Assembly (NCBI GenBank): GCA_902517365.1 | Contig: CABYCA010000008.1 | Span: 1 to 24,724, forward strand | DNA from: an uncultured Bacteroidota bacterium | GTDB taxonomy: Bacteria > Bacteroidota > Bacteroidia > Flavobacteriales > Flavobacteriaceae | Length of the DNA: 24,724 bases | Reading direction: 5' to 3' | Shown here: one piece after another, positions 7,978 to 15,709 of the stretch | How positions within the stretch are numbered: the first letter of the stretch is position 1 | How the letters are laid out: every line of letters starts with the position of its first letter | The notes under the pieces: model-generated | Told to the model about the DNA's origin: nothing | What the model saw: only the letters and a program-made list of their open reading frames with translations | Database searches by the model: none | Program-made: the position numbers and the translations under genes

Positions 7978-8760
7978 ATGTTTAGATTATACCTATTTAT
8001 ATTTGTTTCTCTTTTGATTGTCTCATGTAATGATTATCAAAAATTACTAAACAGTTCAGAAAATGAAATTGATAAGTATACTGCTGCAGAAGAGTACTAT
8101 GAAAACGGAGAATTTAGAAGAGCTAATGCCTTGATTGAGCAAATTATTCCTAGTTACAGAGGTAAACCTCAAGGCGAAAGACTTGTTTTCTTTTTTGCCA
8201 ATTCGTATTTTGAAACAAGGTCATATTACTCTTCAGCAATTCAATTTGAAAATTTTATTAAATCATATCCAAATAGTCAAAGAATTCAAGAGGCTTATTT
8301 TATGGAAGCAAAATCTTACTTTATGCTTTCCCCTGTTTACACACTGGATCAAGAGGATACATATACTGGTGTGGATAAACTCCAAGTATTCATAAATAGG
8401 TTTCCAAATAGCGAATATGTAGTTGAAGCTCTGGAACTAATGGAACAATTACAAAACAAACTTGAAAAAAAAGAATTTGAAGTTTCAAAGCAGTATTACA
8501 CAATTAGAGATTATAGCTCAGCTTTAAAATCTCTCGATAATTTTATTGCAGATAATCCAGGAACAATTTATAGAGAGGAAGCTCTTTATTACAGGTGGTT
8601 ATCACAATATGAAATAGCCGTAAATTCAATTGAATCTAGAATTAATGAAAGAGTAACAGAGCTTGAAAGATCACTAGAAAATTTTTTAAGATATTATCCA
8701 GATACTATCTTTATTAATGATTTGTCTGAAAAAATTAACAACGCAAAACAACTTTTATAA
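7978..8760 (+). CDS. bamD: Outer membrane protein assembly lipoprotein BamD
   Basis: Periplasmic-side lipoprotein of the Bam complex that works with BamA to insert beta-barrel proteins into the outer membrane. The 260-residue precursor has a short lipoprotein signal (1-16) ending in IVSC, so C17 would be acylated. Behind it lie tandem TPR-like helical repeats (for example EYYENGEFRRANALIEQI, then FFANSYFETRSYYSSAIQFE, and later YYTIRDYSSALKSLDNFI). The spacing and the 'F..Y.....R....E' pattern are those of BamD/YfiO. Its position directly before rpoZ and coaBC matches the usual flavobacterial neighbourhood. A promoter candidate lies 20 bp upstream; rpoZ follows after 8 bp. Confidence 0.92.
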   Translation: MFRLYLFIFVSLLIVSCNDYQKLLNSSENEIDKYTAAEEYYENGEFRRANALIEQIIPSYRGKPQGERLVFFFANSYFETRSYYSSAIQFENFIKSYPNSQRIQEAYFMEAKSYFMLSPVYTLDQEDTYTGVDKLQVFINRFPNSEYVVEALELMEQLQNKLEKKEFEVSKQYYTIRDYSSALKSLDNFIADNPGTIYREEALYYRWLSQYEIAVNSIESRINERVTELERSLENFLRYYPDTIFINDLSEKINNAKQLL

Positions 8761-8768
8761 ATAATCTT

Positions 8769-9101
8769 ATGAATAAATACAGAAACACTAACGCAGCAAA
8801 TTCAACAAAGACATATAATAAGCATGCAATCGAAGACCCTACAAATAATATTTATGAGGCTATTTCTATAATTGCTAAGAGATCAAGTCAAATTAATTCT
8901 GAAATAAAAAAAGAGCTTCATGACAAACTTGATGAGTTTGCCACACACAACGAAAGTCTTGAAGAAATATTTGAAAATAAAGAGCAAATTGAAGTCTCTA
9001 GATTTTATGAGAAACTTCCTAAACCATATGCAATTGCTGTTCAGGAATGGTTAGATAATAAAATTTACTTCAGAGACACAGAATCTGAAACTGAGCAATA
9101 A
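8769..9101 (+). CDS. rpoZ: DNA-directed RNA polymerase omega subunit (Bacteroidota type)
   Basis: Small RNA polymerase subunit that helps fold and attach beta-prime. The 110-residue protein has the omega core near its N-terminus (NNIYEAISIIAKRSSQI, 26-42), where the family normally reads 'N.y.......ARQI'. An acidic middle and the C-terminal FYEKLPKPYAIAVQEWL stretch follow, as in Bacteroidota homologues. The first 20 residues are polar and poorly conserved in character. The call rests on this core and on its place between bamD and coaBC, where flavobacteria carry rpoZ. Gaps are 8 bp to bamD and 11 bp to coaBC, so it is part of the same transcript. Confidence 0.88.
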   Translation: MNKYRNTNAANSTKTYNKHAIEDPTNNIYEAISIIAKRSSQINSEIKKELHDKLDEFATHNESLEEIFENKEQIEVSRFYEKLPKPYAIAVQEWLDNKIYFRDTESETEQ

Positions 9102-9112
9102 TCATTCAAGGT

Positions 9113-10330
9113 ATGAGTGTTTTAGCTCAAAAAAATATTCTAATAGGAGTTTCGGGTGGTATAGCTGCCTATAAAATTCCTTTATTGATAAGACAGCTAG
9201 TTAACCTAAATTCAATTGTAAAAGTTGTTATGACCCCTTCATCAAAAGAATTTGTTACACCTTTAACTCTATCTACAGTTTCAAAAAATGATGTTTTCTC
9301 TGAATTTACAACTGAAAAAAACAATAATCCAACTTGGAATAACCATGTTGAACTAGCAGAATGGGCTGATATTTTTATTATAGCGCCTGCAACATCTAAC
9401 ACAATATCCTCTATGTCTAGCGCTCGTTGTGACAACTTGCTGCTAGCATGCTATTTATCCTCTACATGTCCTGTTTTTGTTGCTCCTGCAATGGACCTTG
9501 AAATGTATAAAAACATTCTCAATCAAAAAAATATTAAAAAATTAGTATCGAATAATACTGACGTATTACCAGTAGGTTCAGGTTCTCTAGCTAGTGGATT
9601 GGAAGGAGAAGGTAGGATGCTTGAACCAGACGAGATAATTGATTATGTTGAAAATAAATTTAAAAAGACTCTACCATTAAATTCTTTAAATTTTTTAATA
9701 ACAGCTGGACCTACTCATGAAAAAATAGATCCAGTCAGGTATATTGGAAATAGCTCTTCAGGTAAAATGGGGTATTCACTGGCGAAAATCGCAAGTGAAC
9801 TTGGAGCAAATGTGAGACTTATATTAGGTCCAACTAATCTTTCTATGGATCTATCCAATATTGAATCTATAAGAGTTCAAGATTCTGATGAAATGTATGC
9901 CCAGACAATAAATCATTTTAAAGAATCCGATATCGTAATTTTTTCAGCTGCTATTTCAGATTTCAAGCCTAAAAAAATGAAAAATAGTAAAATAAAGAAA
10001 GAGTCTGGGTTAGACTCAATAGACCTTAAGCCAACACTTGATATTCTTAAGGAGCTAGGGAAAATTAAAACAACTCAATTTCTAGTTGGTTTTGCTTTAG
10101 AGACAGATAATGTTATTGAAAATGCAAAAAGTAAATTAAAATCTAAGAACCTTGATGCTATAGTAGTTAATAAAATTGGAGATTTTAACCCGATTTCAAG
10201 TGACTATAATCAGATTGATTTTATAAATTCGAACTTAGAGATAACATCCTTTGAGAAAAAATTAAAGACTGATGTTTCAAATGATATTATATATCAAATT
10301 ATAGAGAATGTTAACAAAACTAAAAATTAA
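9113..10330 (+). CDS. coaBC: Bifunctional phosphopantothenoylcysteine decarboxylase/phosphopantothenate-cysteine ligase CoaBC
   Basis: Carries out two steps of coenzyme A synthesis: ligation of cysteine to 4'-phosphopantothenate (CoaB, C-terminal) and FMN-dependent decarboxylation to phosphopantetheine (CoaC, N-terminal). The CoaC half shows GVSGGIAAYK (12-21), the catalytic histidine in NHVEL (H78) and the flavin site APATSNT. The CoaB half starts near ITAGPTHEKIDPVRYIGNSS (196-215) and includes N213, KIKK (293-296) and VGFALET. Two canonical CoaC positions differ: PAMD has D128 where E. coli has N125, and LASGLEGEGRM has S161 where E. coli has C158. Length (405) is normal. The last 23 bases overlap recN. 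With coaE downstream, this run carries two CoA-synthesis loci. Confidence 0.95.
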   Translation: MSVLAQKNILIGVSGGIAAYKIPLLIRQLVNLNSIVKVVMTPSSKEFVTPLTLSTVSKNDVFSEFTTEKNNNPTWNNHVELAEWADIFIIAPATSNTISSMSSARCDNLLLACYLSSTCPVFVAPAMDLEMYKNILNQKNIKKLVSNNTDVLPVGSGSLASGLEGEGRMLEPDEIIDYVENKFKKTLPLNSLNFLITAGPTHEKIDPVRYIGNSSSGKMGYSLAKIASELGANVRLILGPTNLSMDLSNIESIRVQDSDEMYAQTINHFKESDIVIFSAAISDFKPKKMKNSKIKKESGLDSIDLKPTLDILKELGKIKTTQFLVGFALETDNVIENAKSKLKSKNLDAIVVNKIGDFNPISSDYNQIDFINSNLEITSFEKKLKTDVSNDIIYQIIENVNKTKN

Positions 10331-11960
10331 TAATTACGCATTAATTGATTCTTTAGAAATTTCTTTTAACAAAGGAATGACTTCAATTACAGGAGAGACA
10401 GGTGCTGGGAAATCTATTATCTTAGGTGGATTATCAATGGTTTTAGGCTCTAGAGTTGATAATTCTAAAATTATAAATAAAGAAAAAAAATGCTTTGTTG
10501 AAGCATCATTTGATTTAACTGATATATACTTAAAGGATTATTTTGTAAAAAATGATTTAGACTACGACGAAATAACTTTAATTAGAAGAGAAGTTAATCA
10601 AAATGGAAAATCTAGAGCTTTTATTAACGATACTCCAGTAAAACTTGATCAATTATCTGAACTTACAAATAGACTTATTGATGTTCATTCTCAATTTAAT
10701 AATCTGAGTATACTTGACTCGAATTTTATTTTTTTGATTTTAGACTCATTATCGAAAAATCAACAAACCATTAAAGAATATTCAGATAATTTTATATCAC
10801 TTAAAGCATTGGAGAAAGAACTTAATGATAAGATATTATTAAGGGATAAATTAAATTCTGATTTAGACTACAATAAATTCTTAAATGATGAATTCAATGA
10901 TCTTGAAATCAATAACATTAATCTAGAAGAACTTAATGATAATATTAAAGAGGCTGATGATTTAGATCAAATTAAAGATGTACTATCAATTACAATTGGT
11001 CACCTAAACTCTGAGGATGTCGGAGTTTTGTATATTCTTCAAGATATTTCAAGAAACCTAAATAAACTATCAAACTCTTCAGAGAGAATTAATTTGCTCT
11101 GCAAAGGGATCCAAACACTAATTGAGGACTTAAATGTAATTTCAAGTGATACAGAATCAATATTATCTGACATTGATAATAATAAAGAAAACATTGATGA
11201 TTTAAGGAGTATACAAGATAAGATTTACTCATTACAAAATAAGCATAGGGTTAATACAATTGAAGATTTATTAATAATTAAAAATGATATTGAGTCAAAG
11301 ATATTGTCACAAAATGATATAGACGATGATATAATTAAGATTGAAGAATCAATTAAAAATCTTATGTTGAATCTTAAAGCTGATGCATTTAAAATTCATA
11401 ATAAAAGAAGATCTGTAATACCTGATTTTGAAAAATTAATGAATAAGAATTTAATTGAATTGGGAATGGAAAAATCTGATATAAAAATTGAACTATCAGA
11501 AACAGAAACAATCCAAAAAAATGGTGTAAGTATTGGTAAATTTCTTTTTAAATCTAATAAAGGAAGTGTCTATAGTGAGTTGAAGGATATTGCCTCAGGT
11601 GGAGAAATTTCAAGAATAATGCTGTCTATAAAGTCTATTCTATCTAAATACACGAAGCTGACTTCAATAATTTTTGATGAAATAGATACTGGAATTTCAG
11701 GTTCAGTCTCTTCAAAAGTTGGTGAACTGATGAAATATATGGCAAAAAATATGCAAGTAATAGTTATAACACATACTGCTCAAGTAGCATCTAAGGGTGA
11801 TTTCCATTTCAAAGTTTTTAAAAGAGAGAATAATGATAAAATTATCACTGATATTAAATTACTATCTGACAAAGATAGAGTTAACGAAATCGCCGAAATG
11901 TTATCAGGTGATAAGTCTAACAAGTCAGCAAATGAGCTTGCTAATGAATTATTGAATTAA
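10308..11960 (+). CDS. recN: DNA repair protein RecN
   Basis: SMC-like ATPase that acts in recombinational repair of double-strand breaks by holding DNA ends or sister molecules together. The 550 residues have an N-terminal ATPase half with Walker A GETGAGKS (29-36), a long charged coiled-coil arm (roughly 150-370, rich in Lys, Asp, Glu and Asn) and a C-terminal half with the ABC signature ASGGE (429-433) and Walker B IIFDEID (454-460). VITHTAQVAS follows as the H-loop. The ATG at 10308 lies inside the end of coaBC. It is the right start because MLTKLKINNYALI matches the N-terminal strand of RecN proteins. Confidence 0.96.
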   Translation: MLTKLKINNYALIDSLEISFNKGMTSITGETGAGKSIILGGLSMVLGSRVDNSKIINKEKKCFVEASFDLTDIYLKDYFVKNDLDYDEITLIRREVNQNGKSRAFINDTPVKLDQLSELTNRLIDVHSQFNNLSILDSNFIFLILDSLSKNQQTIKEYSDNFISLKALEKELNDKILLRDKLNSDLDYNKFLNDEFNDLEINNINLEELNDNIKEADDLDQIKDVLSITIGHLNSEDVGVLYILQDISRNLNKLSNSSERINLLCKGIQTLIEDLNVISSDTESILSDIDNNKENIDDLRSIQDKIYSLQNKHRVNTIEDLLIIKNDIESKILSQNDIDDDIIKIEESIKNLMLNLKADAFKIHNKRRSVIPDFEKLMNKNLIELGMEKSDIKIELSETETIQKNGVSIGKFLFKSNKGSVYSELKDIASGGEISRIMLSIKSILSKYTKLTSIIFDEIDTGISGSVSSKVGELMKYMAKNMQVIVITHTAQVASKGDFHFKVFKRENNDKIITDIKLLSDKDRVNEIAEMLSGDKSNKSANELANELLN

Positions 11961-11974
11961 ACTATATTTACATC

Positions 11975-12790
11975 ATGGGAAATAATATTTTAAAAGGTAA
12001 AAAAGGAATTATTTTTGGTGCTCTTGATAATAGCTCTATTGCATGGAAAACTGCAGAACATGTCTATGAGGAAGGTGGCAAATTTATTTTGACAAATGCA
12101 CCGGTTTCTATAAGAATGGGGAGTATAAATGATTTAGCAAAAAAAACAAATTCAGAAATTATACCAGCAGATGCTACTAATTTAGAAGATATTGAAAACT
12201 TAATTAACGAAGCTAAAAATAAATTTGGTGGTAAATTAGACTTTGTATTACACTCAATAGGAATGTCTGTTAATGTCAGAAAAGGTAAGCATTACACAGA
12301 TTTAAATTATGAATGGTTGAAAAAGGGTTGGGATGTTTCTGCTGTATCTTTTCATAAATTAATGCAATCTCTATTTAAATTGGATGCAATGAATCAATGG
12401 GGAAGTATTGTTGCATTAACATACATTGCTGCTCAAAGAACATTTCCAAATTATAATGATATGGCTGACAATAAGGCATATTTAGAATCTATTGCAAGAA
12501 GCTTTGGATATTTCTTTGGTAAGGAAAAGAATGTTCGGGTTAATACCATATCTCAGTCACCAACTATAACTACAGCTGGCAAGGGTGTTAAAGGGCTTGA
12601 CGACTTTATTAATTATGCTGATTTAACATCACCACTGGGTAATGCAACTGCTGAAGATTGTGCTGATTTAACTGTTTCTTTATTTTCAGATTATACCAAA
12701 AGAGTTACTCTTCAAAATATTTTTAATGATGGAGGTTTCTCAAGTGTTGGCGTAAGCCAGGAGATTATTGATAAATTAAACTTAAAATGA
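11975..12790 (+). CDS. fabI: Enoyl-ACP reductase FabI (NADH-dependent)
   Basis: Reduces trans-2-enoyl-ACP in the last step of each round of type II fatty acid synthesis. The 271-residue short-chain dehydrogenase fold has an N-terminal nucleotide-binding region (GIIFGALDNSSIAW, 11-24) and the FabI catalytic set: Y150, Y160 and K167 in PNYNDMADNK, with the Y-x6-K spacing specific to this family. ISQSPTITTAGKGV corresponds to the substrate-binding loop 'gpikTla..gi'. The C-terminus is the usual NIFNDGGFSSVGVS. It follows recN after 14 bp and overlaps coaE by 4 bases. No second enoyl reductase is visible in the window. Confidence 0.96.
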   Translation: MGNNILKGKKGIIFGALDNSSIAWKTAEHVYEEGGKFILTNAPVSIRMGSINDLAKKTNSEIIPADATNLEDIENLINEAKNKFGGKLDFVLHSIGMSVNVRKGKHYTDLNYEWLKKGWDVSAVSFHKLMQSLFKLDAMNQWGSIVALTYIAAQRTFPNYNDMADNKAYLESIARSFGYFFGKEKNVRVNTISQSPTITTAGKGVKGLDDFINYADLTSPLGNATAEDCADLTVSLFSDYTKRVTLQNIFNDGGFSSVGVSQEIIDKLNLK

Positions 12791-13371
12791 AAATTGTTGG
12801 ATTAACTGGAGGTATTGGTTCTGGTAAATCTACTGTTCTAAATGAATTTAAAGATCTTGGAATAAAGACATATAGCGCTGACATAGCAGCAAAGAAGCTT
12901 ATTAACTCAGATATAGGATTAATAGATTCAATAAAAAAAGTTTTTGGTAATAATATTTACAAGAAAAATAAATTAGATACTAATCAGTTATCTAAAATTG
13001 TTTTTCAGGATTCAAATAAATTAAAAGTGCTTAATTCGATTATCCATCCTGCAGTTTCAAACGATTTTGATTCTTTTATCAAAGCAAATGATGAAATATA
13101 TATTGTTAAAGAGGTTGCAATTATTTTTGAGACAAAATCTGAAGATGCTTACGATAAGATTATTTTAGTAAGAGCGCCATTGGAAGAGAGAATTAAAAGG
13201 GTATTATTAAGAGATGATACCTCAAGAGATAATATAATTAAAAGGGTTAATAATCAGGTAGATGAGCCTTCAATAATTAATAAATGTGATTATATAATTG
13301 ACAATCATAATATGTCAGACTTAAAAGATAAAGTCAGTCAAATTCATATAGACTTGATTAGATATACATAA
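12787..13371 (+). CDS. coaE: Dephospho-CoA kinase CoaE
   Basis: Phosphorylates the 3'-hydroxyl of dephospho-CoA with ATP, the last step of coenzyme A synthesis. The 194-residue P-loop kinase has Walker A GGIGSGKST (8-16), the substrate motif YSADIAAKKLI (31-41) and the lid/arginine region RVLLRDDTSRDNI. The conserved 'HP.v' motif appears as IHPAV and a C-terminal CDYIIDN closes the fold. Length is normal. The ATG overlaps the fabI stop (ATGA), suggesting coupled translation. It is the last gene of the bamD run; a 54-bp gap to the histidine kinase gene follows, without an exact -7 element. Confidence 0.95.
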   Translation: MKIVGLTGGIGSGKSTVLNEFKDLGIKTYSADIAAKKLINSDIGLIDSIKKVFGNNIYKKNKLDTNQLSKIVFQDSNKLKVLNSIIHPAVSNDFDSFIKANDEIYIVKEVAIIFETKSEDAYDKIILVRAPLEERIKRVLLRDDTSRDNIIKRVNNQVDEPSIINKCDYIIDNHNMSDLKDKVSQIHIDLIRYT

Positions 13372-13425
13372 TACATTAACATTTCGTTAAGAAATTTTAA
13401 TTTTAAAATTGAGAATTTTATATAA

Positions 13426-15003
13426 ATGAATAGAAGATTTTATACTTCATTGGTTTTATTGATGTCCTTTTCTTTGATTGGGATTATTCTAATGCAGGGC
13501 TATTGGATATATTCATCTTGGCAAAACAAAGAAGAGGAATTTTCACTTGCAGTAAATAGAACTCTTCGAGAGGTTGTTGACGAGATTCAAAGCAGAGAGC
13601 TTAATGACTACGTATATACATATCAAATGCTTATTGATTCAATCGGTACACCCGATGAGTCTAATTTTACAGATGTGTTTCTTTTCTTAGATGAAGACCA
13701 GTCTTCAAATCTTTCAACATTTTTTGCATATGGAATTCTTGAGGAGGATTACAATATAAACCTTCCAAATAATTTATCAAAGAGATTCGGAAATGACGAA
13801 CTTAGAGATTATAAGGCAGTTAAAACAACTATTGTAAATAAAAATATTTTTGATAGAAGAGAGAATAGACTAAATTCATCAATATCTAAACTAAAAAGTG
13901 TTGAGGATATAGATATATTTAAATTTGAAAAGTATAAATCTGCTTTTCAAGAATATGCCTCTTCTCTTCCAATTCACAAGAGAACCACTTCTAGAGAAAT
14001 TCAAGCTTTATTAAACCAAGGTTTTAATGATAGAAATATTATTACATCATATGAGTTTGGAATTTATAGTAACGAACTATCAACAAAAGTTAAATCAAAT
14101 AACTATTTGGAAGAACAATCAGGCCCAAGATATTCTATTCCATTTCTTTATGATAGCTCAAGCCCTATTAAATATGATTTAGTAGTTTCTTTTCCAGATA
14201 AACAAGAATATGTTTTATCTGGTATTATTGGTGTGGCAACTCTTTCTTTTATGCTTACTCTAGTTATTATAGTGATCTCAACAAGCGCATTCTATCAAAT
14301 AATTAAACAAAAAAAGTTATCTGAAATTAAAAGTGATTTTATTAATAATATATCCCATGAATTTAAGACACCGATTGCCACTATTAATTTAGCACTAGAT
14401 GCTATGTCAAGTTCAAAAGATAATTTGAATGATAAAATTAATTCCTACTTGGGTATGATTAGAGAAGAAAATTCAAGGATGCTCTCACAAGTTGAAAATA
14501 TTTTAACCATATCTCAACTTGAAAAAAGCTCAAATCCTTTCGAAATGGAGGAAACAGATATACATGAGGTTATTGAAGATGCAATTGAACATGTAAAATT
14601 GATAATTGATAGTCGAAATGGGTCTATTGAGATCTCCTTAGATGCAGTCAACAGTATAATAAGTGGAAATAGTAATCATTTAGAGAACATAATTATTAAT
14701 ATACTTGATAATGCAGTAAAGTATTCCAAAGATAATCCCAAAATAATTATTTCATCACATAATTTGGATGGAAATATTAATATTTGTATTGAAGATAATG
14801 GTATAGGGATGGATAAAAATATTCAAAAACTAATCTTTGAAAAATTTTATAGAGAGCAGAATGGAAATATCCATGACACAAAGGGTCATGGACTAGGGCT
14901 TTCATATGTCAAAAAAATAATTGATTTCCATAATGGTAAAATATCTTTGGAAAGTAAAAAAGGAGTAGGAACTAAATTTTATTTAACATTAGAAAATATT
15001 TAA
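13426..15003 (+). CDS. Membrane sensor histidine kinase (RprX-like)
   Basis: Sensor of a two-component system. The 525 residues have a first membrane helix (about 7-28), a periplasmic sensor region of some 230 residues (30-262) and a second helix (263-290). The kinase core comprises the H-box NNISHEFKTP with phospho-accepting H311, N-box NILDNAVKYS (426-435), G1 EDNGIGMD (456-463) and G2 GHGLGLS (487-493). The sensor region is charged, has no PAS or Cache pattern I recognise, and is followed directly by the dimerisation helices without an obvious HAMP domain. The layout and length resemble RprX of Bacteroides, and the place after coaE is shared with other flavobacteria (from memory). The response regulator follows after 1 bp. 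The signal is unknown. Confidence 0.93.
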   Translation: MNRRFYTSLVLLMSFSLIGIILMQGYWIYSSWQNKEEEFSLAVNRTLREVVDEIQSRELNDYVYTYQMLIDSIGTPDESNFTDVFLFLDEDQSSNLSTFFAYGILEEDYNINLPNNLSKRFGNDELRDYKAVKTTIVNKNIFDRRENRLNSSISKLKSVEDIDIFKFEKYKSAFQEYASSLPIHKRTTSREIQALLNQGFNDRNIITSYEFGIYSNELSTKVKSNNYLEEQSGPRYSIPFLYDSSSPIKYDLVVSFPDKQEYVLSGIIGVATLSFMLTLVIIVISTSAFYQIIKQKKLSEIKSDFINNISHEFKTPIATINLALDAMSSSKDNLNDKINSYLGMIREENSRMLSQVENILTISQLEKSSNPFEMEETDIHEVIEDAIEHVKLIIDSRNGSIEISLDAVNSIISGNSNHLENIIINILDNAVKYSKDNPKIIISSHNLDGNINICIEDNGIGMDKNIQKLIFEKFYREQNGNIHDTKGHGLGLSYVKKIIDFHNGKISLESKKGVGTKFYLTLENI

Positions 15004-15004
15004 T

Positions 15005-15703
15005 ATGAAATCGAATAAGAGTATACTATTAGTTGAAGATGATCCAAATTTTGGTAGAATACTAAAGGATTATTTAACAATAAATAATTATGAAGTTACT
15101 CTAGCAGTAAATGGTATAGAAGGATTTGAAAAATTTAATAGATCTGAATTTGATCTATGTATATTAGACATAATGATGCCTTTTAAAGATGGATTAACTC
15201 TTGCTAGGGAGATTAGAGAGATAAATGAAATTATACCGCTAATATTCTTAACTGCCAAGAACTTAAAAGATGATGTGCTCAAAGGGTATAAAATTGGTGC
15301 AGATGATTATTTAACTAAACCATTTGACTCTGAAATTCTCCTAGCAAAAATAAAGTCAATCCTAAATAGAAAACCTAATGTTAATATTGAGGAAAAAGAT
15401 GTCTTTGAATTTGAGTTTGGAGAATTTAGTTTTAATTCAAAGCTTAGAATACTTACTCACAAATTGGGTGAATCTTATAAATTATCTCCCAAAGAGAATC
15501 AATTACTTAAGATGCTTGTTTTAAATTTTGATGATCTTTTACCAAGAGATATTGCATTAAACAAAATATGGAGAGACGCAAACTACTTTACTTCAAGAAG
15601 TATGGACGTATATATTGCGAAGCTAAGAAAATATTTAGATAAAGATATATCTCTCAAAATTATTAATGTACACGGTGAAGGATTTAGACTTATGAAAGAA
15701 TAA
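15005..15703 (+). CDS. OmpR-family response regulator (RprY-like)
   Basis: Transcription factor that should be phosphorylated by the kinase encoded just upstream. The 232-residue protein has a receiver domain with the acidic pocket EDD (11-13), phospho-accepting D55 in LCILDIMMPFKDG, T83 and K105 (TKPF). A winged-helix DNA-binding domain of the Trans_reg_C type follows (about 140-232): LSPKENQLLKMLV, then the recognition helix near SRSMDVYIAKLRKYL and the wing INVHGEGFRLM. All phosphotransfer residues are present. The start is 1 bp after the kinase stop. Its 3' end is 6 bp from the end of the convergent trehalose gene. Target genes cannot be inferred. Confidence 0.94.
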   Translation: MKSNKSILLVEDDPNFGRILKDYLTINNYEVTLAVNGIEGFEKFNRSEFDLCILDIMMPFKDGLTLAREIREINEIIPLIFLTAKNLKDDVLKGYKIGADDYLTKPFDSEILLAKIKSILNRKPNVNIEEKDVFEFEFGEFSFNSKLRILTHKLGESYKLSPKENQLLKMLVLNFDDLLPRDIALNKIWRDANYFTSRSMDVYIAKLRKYLDKDISLKIINVHGEGFRLMKE

Positions 15704-15709
15704 TTTTAT

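Noticed and set aside
8135..8395. 86-codon plus-strand open frame inside bamD
   Set aside because: It is a second frame within a clear BamD coding region, with a low-complexity product and no independent start signal.
9169..9435. 88-codon minus-strand open frame antisense to coaBC
   Set aside because: The underlying strand encodes conserved CoaC motifs; the antisense product shows no recognisable domain.
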